Shown here piece by piece: positions 35,793 to 42,907 of a stretch of DNA of 64,000 nucleotides. Made by a program: the position numbers and the translations under genes. The DNA is from JASLBX01 sp036374175 (GTDB lineage: Bacteria; Actinomycetota; Actinomycetes; Jiangellales; Jiangellaceae): contig DASUUH010000046.1 in the NCBI GenBank assembly GCA_036374175.1, positions 86,025 to 150,024 of the forward strand, written 5' to 3'. Numbering within the stretch: the first letter of the stretch is position 1; each line of letters begins with the position of its first letter. A model generated the notes under the pieces. That model did not search any database. It was not told the origin of the DNA and saw only the letters and a list, made by a program, of their open reading frames with translations.

Positions 35793-36644
35793 CTACGCCA
35801 CGAAGAGCGCGGCGATCAACACGATCGCGGCCAGCGCCACAGAACATGCCGCGATGCTGAACATCACGCGGTGTGTCCGAGGGCCGTGAGCAAAGGCGTA
35901 CGCCAGCAAGGCCCCGGTGATCAATCCACCGAGGTGGGCCCGCCAATCGATGCCAGGAACGGTGAAGCCGATCACGGCGTTGATGCCGAGAATCACCAGC
36001 ACGGACGAAACGTCCCGCCCAAAGCGGCGAGCCACCACGAACAGAGCCCCGAACAGGCCGAAGACCGCACCAGAGGCTCCGATGGCAATACCGCCGGGCG
36101 GGAGCCCGAGCAGCGAGACGACGCTGCCGCCCAGCGCCGACAAGAAGTACAGGGCGATGAATCGCCACCGGCCGAGGATCGGCTCCAGCGACGAGCCGAG
36201 GATCCACAACGCGAGCATGTTGAGCGCGATGTGCCAGATCTGCTCATGAACGAACGCAGCGGTGAGCATCCGGTACCAGTCGCCGAGAAGAACACCGACG
36301 AGAGGCGCCCCGGGCTCGAATCGCACGATGTTGGCCAATGCCAGCGGCTCGAGCAGCCGCTCGGAGCCGATGATCATGCCGATCAGCCAGACGCCGACGT
36401 TGATACCGATGAGCACCTTGGTGACGAGGTCGCCCTGCTCGCGGGGCTTGCCCCCAAGCGGCGTGGTGGGCTGCCGCACCGACGCCTGCCCCTCGCGAAC
36501 GCACTCCGGGCATTGGAAACCGACCGGGGCAGCGGTCATGCAGTCCGGGCAGATCGGCCGCTCACATCGCGCGCAACGGATGTAGGTTTCTCGGTCGGGA
36601 TGCCGGTAGCACGTCGGCACACTCGGTGCAGGCGTCGAGCTCAT
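35793..36644 (-). CDS. Rhomboid family intramembrane serine protease
   Basis: A 283-residue membrane protease. The N-terminal 45 residues form a zinc-finger-like module (CYRHP, CARCERPICPDC, CPEC). The rhomboid core has about six to seven membrane segments, with HIALNM (oxyanion His/Asn) near 148, catalytic Ser in GASGAVFG near 202 and catalytic His in RAHLGG near 250. It cleaves membrane-spanning substrates, identity unknown. It begins 13 bases after the cyclophilin gene and may be co-transcribed with it. Confidence 0.92.
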   Translation of the reverse strand: MSSTPAPSVPTCYRHPDRETYIRCARCERPICPDCMTAAPVGFQCPECVREGQASVRQPTTPLGGKPREQGDLVTKVLIGINVGVWLIGMIIGSERLLEPLALANIVRFEPGAPLVGVLLGDWYRMLTAAFVHEQIWHIALNMLALWILGSSLEPILGRWRFIALYFLSALGGSVVSLLGLPPGGIAIGASGAVFGLFGALFVVARRFGRDVSSVLVILGINAVIGFTVPGIDWRAHLGGLITGALLAYAFAHGPRTHRVMFSIAACSVALAAIVLIAALFVA

Positions 36645-36657
36645 ATCGCGAACGAAG

Positions 36658-37188
36658 TCAGGCCCGAGTGCGGTTGATGGTGACCGATTCGATAACCACG
36701 GGGTCGACTGGGCGATCCATGGGGTCGGTCGGTGTGGTGGCGATCGAGTCCACGACCTCCCGGCTCGCCGCGTCGGTGACCTCGCCGAAGATGGTGTGCC
36801 GCCGGTTCAGGTGCGGCGTCGGACCCACGGTGATGAAGAACTGGGATCCGTTGGTGTTCGGTCCAGCGTTGGCCATCGCCAGCAGATACGGCCGGTCAAA
36901 GGCGAGCTCGGGGTGAAACTCATCGGCGAACTTGTAGCCCGGGCCGCCGCGGCCCGATCCAAGCGGATCACCGCCCTGGATCATGAAACCGGCAATGACC
37001 CGGTGGAAGATCGTGCCGTCGTACAGTTTCGCGTTGGTCCGCTGCCCAGTGTTGGGGTCGACCCATTCGCGCGCGCCCTCGGCGAGTTCAACGAAGTTGC
37101 GTACTGTCTTCGGCGCGTGGTTGTGGAACAGCTTGACGGTGATGTCGCCGCGGTTGGAAGCCAGCGTCGCGTACAGCTCCTCGGCCAC
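36658..37188 (-). CDS. ppiA: Peptidyl-prolyl cis-trans isomerase (cyclophilin)
   Basis: A 176-residue cytosolic cyclophilin. Conserved active-site blocks: FHRVIAGFMIQGGDP, NGSQFFITVG, HTIFGEV. It closely follows the mycobacterial PpiA pattern, also in its neighbourhood (crgA, rhomboid). The GTG at 37188 is chosen because a GAAGGG ribosome-binding site precedes it and the N-terminus then matches the family; the upstream open frame is not needed. Confidence 0.92.
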   Translation of the reverse strand: MAEELYATLASNRGDITVKLFHNHAPKTVRNFVELAEGAREWVDPNTGQRTNAKLYDGTIFHRVIAGFMIQGGDPLGSGRGGPGYKFADEFHPELAFDRPYLLAMANAGPNTNGSQFFITVGPTPHLNRRHTIFGEVTDAASREVVDSIATTPTDPMDRPVDPVVIESVTINRTRA

Positions 37189-37329
37189 AATGAGCCCTTC
37201 AGGTGATGACAAGTGACGGACTTCATCCTTCCACGTGGCTAGTTCGCTGGGCATCCGGCCCGGAACACGGCATGATCGGGTGTTGTACGGGGAAGGGCCT
37301 AATAAAGAGACGCTATGAGGAGGCCCGGT

Positions 37330-38268
37330 ATGTTCGCACTCACCGACGTTCGCGCCAAGCTGCGCCGGCGCAACCGTCGCGCCGACGCGGCCAGCAAGGC
37401 GCGTGATGCCGCGAAGGTCGCCAAGGACGCTGCCGACACCGCTCGTAAGGCTGCCAAGGAGGCGGCCCGCAAGGCGGGCGAGGCCGGCGCCGAAGGCGTC
37501 ACCGAGTTGGCCGATCGGCTCAAACCCTACGCCAGCAGTGCCCGCGAGGCGACGGCCCCGCGGGTGGCGATGGCGCGCGAGCGCATCGCTCCGGTTGTCG
37601 AATCAGCCATCGAGCGAGCCACACCCGCGGTCGACGCAGCCCGTGAACGGGTTGCTCCGGCCGCCGCCAGTGCCAAGGAGCGGATGCTTGAGGACGTAGT
37701 GCCGCGCCTGGCCGATGCCATCGCCGCGGCGGCGGACAAGATCTCCGAGCGCGCCGTCGACGTTTCCGAACGGTCGCACGCGCTGGCCGAGGGGCCGAAG
37801 AAGAAGAAGCGCCGCAAGCGGTTCGCGTTCATTCTCGGCGCGTTCGCCGCGGCCGGTGCCGGGGTCGCGGCAGTGCTTCGCCGGCGGGGCGGTTCCGAGC
37901 AGTGGACCACCTACGACCCGTCCGCGGCGCCGTGGGTTCCCAGCCCCGCCGATGACAGCGCGGGCGCAAGCCCGGACGAGGCCCTGGCCGACACCGGGGA
38001 GGCGCCGCACACTCCGTCCCAACCGTCGGCGCCCAAGACAGAGATGCCGGCCGCCGGTGACACAGACATCACCACAAAGGATCCGGCGAAGAAGTCCACG
38101 ACGGCCAAGAAGACGACACCGGCTAAGAAGACCCCCGCGGCAAAGAAGGCTCCGGCCAAGAAGACTGCATCAGGCGCCACGACGACTGCCGCGACAAGCA
38201 CCAAGAAGGCCAGCAGCAAGCCAGCGGAGCCTACCGAAAGCCAGCCACGGCTCGACGGCGAAGGCTGA
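37330..38268 (+). CDS. Helical membrane-anchored protein with Lys/Ala-rich tail (DUF5324-like)
   Basis: A 312-residue protein. Residues about 1-155 are amphipathic, alanine- and charge-rich helices with repeats of the kind ARERIAPVVESA, VDAARERVAPAA. A basic patch KKKKRRKR precedes a single hydrophobic segment (about 165-185). The C-terminal 80 residues are Lys/Ala/Pro/Thr-rich with repeated PAKK and AKKT units, like histone H1 tails. The ATG at 37330 is preceded by AGGAGG at 6 bases, a better start than the ATG at 37315. Streptomyces genomes carry a comparable DUF5324 gene beside cyclophilin, rhomboid and crgA. Function unknown; nucleoid or membrane contact is plausible. Confidence 0.7.
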   Translation: MFALTDVRAKLRRRNRRADAASKARDAAKVAKDAADTARKAAKEAARKAGEAGAEGVTELADRLKPYASSAREATAPRVAMARERIAPVVESAIERATPAVDAARERVAPAAASAKERMLEDVVPRLADAIAAAADKISERAVDVSERSHALAEGPKKKKRRKRFAFILGAFAAAGAGVAAVLRRRGGSEQWTTYDPSAAPWVPSPADDSAGASPDEALADTGEAPHTPSQPSAPKTEMPAAGDTDITTKDPAKKSTTAKKTTPAKKTPAAKKAPAKKTASGATTTAATSTKKASSKPAEPTESQPRLDGEG

Positions 38269-38308
38269 GCCGATACGCCCTACCCAGGGCTGGCGGTGAG
38301 TCGGTCAG

Positions 38309-38356
38309 CGACCCCGTGGATGAGGCCGCGACAAAGTGGTCTCCGCCACGGGGTCG
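38309..38356. terminator. Bidirectional terminator hairpin
   Basis: A perfect 11-base inverted repeat CGACCCCGTGG/CCACGGGGTCG, extendable by three more pairs with one G-T, around a 26-base loop. It lies between the convergent DUF5324-like and dodecin genes. Confidence 0.6.
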
Positions 38357-38383
38357 TTGCGTCTGTGCGTTCCGGCTTGGCTG

Positions 38384-38587
38384 TCACTCCAGGACGAAGG
38401 TGACCTCAAGCATTACCTGGTACGAGGTGATGCGCCCTTCGCTGCACTCGACCTTCATGTCCTTGACCCAGGCGCCGCTGACGTGACGCAACGTGGCATT
38501 GGCTCGTTCGATGCCGATCCGCACAGCATCTTCAAAGCCGGTCTCGGACCTGGCGCTGATCTGGGTGATACGGGCTACCGAGTCCAT
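38384..38587 (-). CDS. Dodecin family flavin-binding protein
   Basis: A 67-residue protein matching dodecins, which assemble into hollow dodecamers storing flavin (FMN or riboflavin) and sometimes CoA. The conserved SGAWVKDMKV contains the Trp that stacks on flavin, and the small beta-alpha-beta2 pattern is present. The ATG has GGGGAGG at 6 bases. It is a single-gene unit, converging on the DUF5324-like gene. Confidence 0.9.
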   Translation of the reverse strand: MDSVARITQISARSETGFEDAVRIGIERANATLRHVSGAWVKDMKVECSEGRITSYQVMLEVTFVLE

Positions 38588-38692
38588 CGTCTACCTCCCC
38601 GTTGAGCGATTTCGGACACTTCCGATCGTTGTCGATCTGCGGGGCGTCCGCCACCGAATCACGGCTCGGGATCTTCGTAGTGCCCGTGTCAA

Positions 38693-39730
38693 CTACGGCA
38701 AGAACACCGTGGAGTCGCCGAACTCGTGCCAGAGATACCCGTGGTCCAGCGCGGCCTGATAGGACGAGCGCACCAGTTCGCGCCCGGCGATTGCCTCGAG
38801 CAGCATCAGGTGACTCGCACCGGGCTCGTGGAAGCCGCTGATGATGCCGTTGACCACCCGAGCCGGGCGGTGCGGGCCAAGCACCAGGTCGGTCCAGCCG
38901 TGGCCGGCCCGGACGGTTCCGTTCAGCGTTGCCACGGACTCCAGTGCCCGCACGACCGTCGTACCAACCGCGACGACGCGACTGCCAGCCGCGCGGGCGC
39001 TCGCGACCAACCGGGCAGTGGATGACGGCACCGAGTACCGCTCCGGGAATGGTGGCTCGTGGGCCTCGGTGCTCGAAACACCGGCGTGCAGGACGACCGG
39101 CGCGATGGTGATGCCGCGAGCGATCAGTTGGACAAGCAGTCCTTCAGAGAATGGCCGGCCCGCGCTCGGCATCTCGGCGCTTCCCGGCACCGTCGCGTAC
39201 ACCGTCTGATAGGCGGTGAGCGGATACCGCCCATCCAGATATCCATAGGTGATCGGGCGGCCGTACCGCGCGAGATAACCGACCAGATCGACGGGCGTGG
39301 CCGGTCGGGCGCGCCACAGCCGAGCCTGCTCTACGCCGGCCCGCGGGTACGGTTCGATGACGGCGAGCTGCACTCCTCCGGGGAGTGCGATCCGGTGGCC
39401 GGGCGCCAGGCTGCGGTCCGGCCCACGGCCGTCGACACGCCTCAGCTCGATGACCCAGCTGCCGTCGTCGAGGACGGTGGAGACGTGTACCGGCCCAGCG
39501 CGGCCGGCAGCGTCGACCGCTGCGGGGAGTGTGCCGGACGTGTTGATAACCAGCAGGTCCCCAGCGTGCAGGACGTCTGGCAGATCTCGGAATCGCCGGT
39601 GCTCGATGCCGGAGGGGCGGACGACGAGCAGCCTGACGCCATCTCGGTCCAGACCACGCCGCTCAGGGGTCGACGTGGCAACCCGGTCGGGCGATACCTC
39701 GAAGGCCATCGCCGAAGGCTGGGTGGTCAT
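38693..39730 (-). CDS. QueA-like S-adenosylmethionine:tRNA ribosyltransferase-isomerase paralogue
   Basis: A 345-residue protein of the QueA fold: DLLVINTSGTLPA near 58, PITYGYLDGRYPLTAYQTVYAT, AGRPFSEGLL, and the C-terminal GIISGFHEPGASHLMLLEA. QueA makes epoxyqueuosine in tRNA from 7-aminomethyl-deazaguanine and SAM. No other queuosine gene is in this window, and the protein diverges from textbook QueA in places, so this may be a paralogue with another role. Its start overlaps the stop of the SDR gene by four bases, so the two are translationally coupled. Confidence 0.82.
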   Translation of the reverse strand: MTTQPSAMAFEVSPDRVATSTPERRGLDRDGVRLLVVRPSGIEHRRFRDLPDVLHAGDLLVINTSGTLPAAVDAAGRAGPVHVSTVLDDGSWVIELRRVDGRGPDRSLAPGHRIALPGGVQLAVIEPYPRAGVEQARLWRARPATPVDLVGYLARYGRPITYGYLDGRYPLTAYQTVYATVPGSAEMPSAGRPFSEGLLVQLIARGITIAPVVLHAGVSSTEAHEPPFPERYSVPSSTARLVASARAAGSRVVAVGTTVVRALESVATLNGTVRAGHGWTDLVLGPHRPARVVNGIISGFHEPGASHLMLLEAIAGRELVRSSYQAALDHGYLWHEFGDSTVFLP

Positions 39731-40455
39731 GCCGGGACTGCGGGCTTCTCGATCCCGCGCAACTCGGCCGCCCGGTATCGACCGCTCGGCAGGTCGTGTT
39801 CGATCAGCTGCAGTAAAGCTGGGACGACCGACTGAGGTGCCGCACGATCACTGATGTCTTCGCCGGGATACGCCTGCTGATGAAGGTCAGTGTTCATGTC
39901 ACCCGGATCGACGGCGTAGATCCGCAACTGTGGATGCTCCGCGGCGAGGACATTGGAGAGTTGCTCCAGCGCAGCCTTGGATGAGCCGTATCCTCCCCAA
40001 CCGGCGTACGACTCGATCGCGGCGTCGGAGGTGACGTTGACGATCCGTCCTCGATGCAGCTCGAGGCTCGGCAATGCCAGCTGGATGAGTGCCAGTGGAG
40101 CGATGGCGTTGGTGGCGAAGACCTGGGCCAGCACGTCCAGCGGATAGTCGGACAGCCGCGGCTGAGGGCTGGGGCCGAGCATGCTCGCGTTGTTCACCAG
40201 CAGATCCAGGCCGCCGCGAGCGGTTGCCTCGGCGACGAGGCGCTGCCGGTGAGCCGGGTCGGTGACGTCTCCTGCCATTGTTGTGACGTTGCCCGGGCCG
40301 GCAGCATGCGCGAAGGCCGCCCGGAGGTGATCTCCGTCCCGAGCATCGACCACAGCATGCCAGCCACGTCGGACGAGCGTCATGGTCAGCGCGTGCCCCA
40401 GGCCGCGGGACGCGCCGGTGATGATTGCAACTCGTTGTCGTTCGATGGCGTTCAT
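39727..40455 (-). CDS. Short-chain dehydrogenase/reductase
   Basis: A 242-residue Rossmann-fold oxidoreductase. The cofactor motif TGASRGLGHAL near 14, NNAS near 90, the catalytic Ser near 138 and YGSSKAAL (YxxxK) near 155 are present. The second strand ends VDARDG, which suggests NADP(H) or NAD(H) without clear preference. The ATG at 40455 has GGGTGGCGGC before it. It is the first gene of a coupled pair with the QueA-like gene. Confidence 0.88.
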   Translation of the reverse strand: MNAIERQRVAIITGASRGLGHALTMTLVRRGWHAVVDARDGDHLRAAFAHAAGPGNVTTMAGDVTDPAHRQRLVAEATARGGLDLLVNNASMLGPSPQPRLSDYPLDVLAQVFATNAIAPLALIQLALPSLELHRGRIVNVTSDAAIESYAGWGGYGSSKAALEQLSNVLAAEHPQLRIYAVDPGDMNTDLHQQAYPGEDISDRAAPQSVVPALLQLIEHDLPSGRYRAAELRGIEKPAVPA

Positions 40456-40516
40456 GCCGCCACCCTGCAACTTGAAGCAAGCTTGAAGTCAAGGGGTGTT
40501 GCATGCCAACGGGGAG

Positions 40517-40589
40517 TGGAGCGAACCGGACTCGAACCGGCGACCCCCTGCTTGCAAAGCAGGTGCTCTACCAACTGAGCTATCGCCCC
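40517..40589 (-). tRNA. tRNA-Ala (anticodon TGC)
   Basis: A 73-base tRNA on the minus strand. Acceptor GGGGCGA pairs with TCGCTCC (one G-T). The anticodon loop is TTTGCAA (anticodon TGC). CCA is not encoded. In mycobacteria a tRNA-Ala also lies close to ppiA. Confidence 0.95.
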
Positions 40590-40620
40590 TCAGCAACCTC
40601 ACTAGGGTACAGCCAGCGTG

Positions 40621-40642
40621 CGGGAGATCTGCAGCTCTCCCG
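40621..40642 (-). terminator. Terminator hairpin of the MerR gene
   Basis: CGGGAGA/TCTCCCG stem of 7 bases with an 8-base loop, 22 bases past the MerR stop on the minus strand and before the tRNA-Ala gene. Confidence 0.5.
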
Positions 40643-40663
40643 TCCGCCGGCGCCTGAGACGCA

Positions 40664-41413
40664 CTAGGTCAGTTGCGTCGCGGCGTAGACCTTCATCGCG
40701 TCGCGCAGGTACTCGGCGAACGTGTCGTCACCGCGGCCGATGTTCTTCCGGAACCGCTCGTCGTCGACGTACATGTCGGCCAGTCCACTGAAGGACTTGC
40801 GGTTCGGCGTCCAGAACAGGTTCAGCCATCTGTTGAGGTCGCCGATCGCGTCTTGGACCCGCGGGTCGTCCACGGCTGCGCCGCTGTTGCGGAGCTCGCG
40901 GACGGTCGCGCTGGCCGTCCAGAAGCCCTCCTGCGCCTGCTTGGCGTGCTCGGGCGTCAGGTTGCGGACCCGTGCGTTGGCCTCGTCAACGACCGCGTCG
41001 CCCCACCTTTCGCGGGCCTCAGCCTCGTACGGGTTGTGCTCGAAGCCTTCGAACATGCTCTCCGGTGCCATCTCTCCTCCCTTCTCCAAATGCTCGATCG
41101 TCGCGTCCACGGTCTTGATCAGGCGGCCGAGTCGCTGACGTTCGGTCGCCAGCCATTCGCGGTGCTTGCGGAGCGCTGTGACGGCGCTCTGCTCGGACTG
41201 GCTGGCTAGGACGTCAGCGATGGCGTCCAGGCTCAGTCCGAGATCGCGAAGCAGCAGGATCTGCTGGAGCCGCAACAGCTCGTCCTCACCGTAGAAACGC
41301 CGGCCGCTGTGATCGGTCCAGGCGGGCGGCAGCAGACCGATCGCGTCGTAATGCCGCAAGGTGCGCGAGGTGACCTTGGCCATTCGCGACACCTCGTTGA
41401 TCGACCAGCTCAC
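40664..41413 (-). CDS. MerR family regulator with TipAS domain
   Basis: A 249-residue regulator. The MerR helix-turn-helix (about 4-70: INEVSRMAKVTSRTLRHYDAIGLL) is followed by a dimerisation coiled coil and a TipAS-type ligand domain (about 110-245), which in Streptomyces TipA binds thiopeptide antibiotics. The conserved TipAS cysteine could not be found, so ligand binding would be non-covalent. The GTG at 41413 has GGAGG at 6 bases. The promoter has MerR architecture (19-base spacer over a palindrome), predicting autoregulation. No adjacent resistance gene is evident. Confidence 0.88.
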   Translation of the reverse strand: MSWSINEVSRMAKVTSRTLRHYDAIGLLPPAWTDHSGRRFYGEDELLRLQQILLLRDLGLSLDAIADVLASQSEQSAVTALRKHREWLATERQRLGRLIKTVDATIEHLEKGGEMAPESMFEGFEHNPYEAEARERWGDAVVDEANARVRNLTPEHAKQAQEGFWTASATVRELRNSGAAVDDPRVQDAIGDLNRWLNLFWTPNRKSFSGLADMYVDDERFRKNIGRGDDTFAEYLRDAMKVYAATQLT

Positions 41414-41460
41414 CGCCAACCTCCGTAGTCGCACGGACCGGACTTTCCGATCCGCATACG

Positions 41461-41491
41461 ACGGTAGAGGTTGACGTTGCGTAAACGTCAA
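41461..41491 (-). promoter_or_regulatory. MerR-type promoter with palindromic operator
   Basis: On the minus strand, -35 TTGACG (41486-41491) and -10 TACCGT (41461-41466) are 19 bases apart, the long spacing typical of MerR-controlled promoters. An exact palindrome TTGACGTT-5-AACGTCAA (41471-41491) spans the -35 and spacer. It drives the TipAS-type MerR gene whose GTG is at 41413. Confidence 0.75.
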
Positions 41492-41540
41492 GTTCGATGT
41501 TGTGCCATTGCAGCGCCCGGGTTTTGAGCGCGGTGACGAG

Positions 41541-42617
41541 TCAGCGGTCGTGAAGTGAGACGGCGTCTTTGGTATTGATAATCCGCTCGATCGGGACACC
41601 ACATGCAGCGGCGCGGTCGCAGCCGTAAGGCTGCCATTCAAGCTGCCCGGGGGCGTGCGCGTCGGTGTTGACAGCGAACTCGCAGCCAGCTTCGACCGCG
41701 AGACGCAGCAATCGCTTGGGCGGATCCAGCCGTTCCGGACGGGAGTTGATTTCGACCGCGACGCCGAACTGGCGACAAGCCTCGAAGACGATGTCGGGGT
41801 CGAACTGCGACTCCGGCCTGGTGCCCCTGCCGCCGGTGATGAGCCGTCCCGTGCAGTGGCCGAGCACGTCGGTATGCGGATTGGCGATCGCGATGACCAT
41901 GCGGCGGGTCATCTCGTCCTTCGGCATCCGCAGCTTGGAGTGCACACTCGCCACCACGATGTCCAGCCGTTCGAGCAGCTCCGGTTCCTGGTCTAGTGAA
42001 CCGTCCTCGTTGATGTCCACTTCGATCCCGGTGAGGATGCGGAACGGGGCGAGCCGCTCGTTGAGCTCGGCGACGACGTCGAGTTGGCGGCGTAGCCGAT
42101 CCGCTGTCAGGCCGTTCGCGACGGTCAGCCTGGGCGAATGGTCGGTAAGTGCGATGTACTCGTGCCCGATCGCCCGGGCGGCCTCGGCCATCTCCAGGAT
42201 CGGGCTGCCTCCGTCCGACCACTCGGAGTGAGTATGGAGATCGCCACGCAGCGCTTGCCTGATGTCAGCGCCCGCCTCGGCAACGGGGCGGCCCTCTGTG
42301 GCTTCCAGCCGTCGCAGGTAGACCGGAGTTTCGCCGTTGAGCGCCTCGGTGATGACGGTGGCCGTCACCTTGCCTATTCCGGCGAGTTCGGTGAGTGTGC
42401 CGGCGGCAACCCGGGCTCGTAGTTCGTCGGGCGTCAGGGATTCGACCGTCGCCGCAGCTGTACGGAAGGCCCGCACGCGGTAGGTGGGTTCACGTGCGCG
42501 CTCAAGAAGGTATGCGATGCGCCGCAGCGCCGCCACCGGTTCAGTGGCGGCGCTTTCGGTTGGAGTGTCGCTCAGCGCAGGTCGCGCGGTTTGACCGGAT
42601 CGGTCGCCTCGGCCCAC
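41541..42617 (-). CDS. PHP-domain phosphoesterase with HhH motif (PolX-like C-terminal part)
   Basis: About 345-358 residues. The N-terminal part resembles the PolX helix-hairpin-helix region (LAGIGKVTATVITEAL); the rest is a PHP domain with metal-ligand motifs HTHSEWSDG, LTDHS, EVDI, SVHS and NTDAHA. The polymerase part of PolX is absent. It may be a phosphatase or nuclease acting on DNA ends. The start is uncertain: the GTG at 42617 overlaps the small membrane gene, whereas a CTG at 42575 would overlap its stop by CTGA. Family members begin shortly before VAALRRIAYLLERA. Confidence 0.82.
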   Translation of the reverse strand: MGRGDRSGQTARPALSDTPTESAATEPVAALRRIAYLLERAREPTYRVRAFRTAAATVESLTPDELRARVAAGTLTELAGIGKVTATVITEALNGETPVYLRRLEATEGRPVAEAGADIRQALRGDLHTHSEWSDGGSPILEMAEAARAIGHEYIALTDHSPRLTVANGLTADRLRRQLDVVAELNERLAPFRILTGIEVDINEDGSLDQEPELLERLDIVVASVHSKLRMPKDEMTRRMVIAIANPHTDVLGHCTGRLITGGRGTRPESQFDPDIVFEACRQFGVAVEINSRPERLDPPKRLLRLAVEAGCEFAVNTDAHAPGQLEWQPYGCDRAAACGVPIERIINTKDAVSLHDR

Positions 42618-42709
42618 AGGTCCTGCTCGGCCTTGTCGGCCTGCACGCGCTTGTAGCCGAGGTAGCCCGCGATCGCGAGAAGCGCGGAGAACAGCAGCTT
42701 CTTCTTCAT
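42572..42709 (-). CDS. Small membrane protein
   Basis: A 45-residue protein with a basic start MKKK, one hydrophobic segment (about 5-18) and a charged C-terminal part containing DLWAEATDPV. Short proteins with this DLWAEATD tail recur in actinobacteria without known function. It overlaps the PHP gene start and is probably co-transcribed with it. Confidence 0.6.
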   Translation of the reverse strand: MKKKLLFSALLAIAGYLGYKRVQADKAEQDLWAEATDPVKPRDLR

Positions 42710-42894
42710 GTGGACTTGCCGCCCCCTCATCAGACGGTCGTGGTCGTCACTCGGCAGGCTAGCGCAGCTGAGCGAGCCACACTCCATCGGTGGCGCACAC
42801 TTCTGCCTGGCCACGCAGTACGGAGCGGCTTGTGAGCCCGGCAGTCGTAGCGTGAGCGTGATCTTGATCTCCCATTGTTGTCAGTAGTGTGCGA

Positions 42895-42900
42895 TAGTGT
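42895..42900 (+). promoter_or_regulatory. -10 hexamer of a leaderless promoter (HNH gene)
   Basis: TAGTGT followed by 7 bases and the ATG at 42908. Confidence 0.45.
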
Positions 42901-42907
42901 GTTCGAC

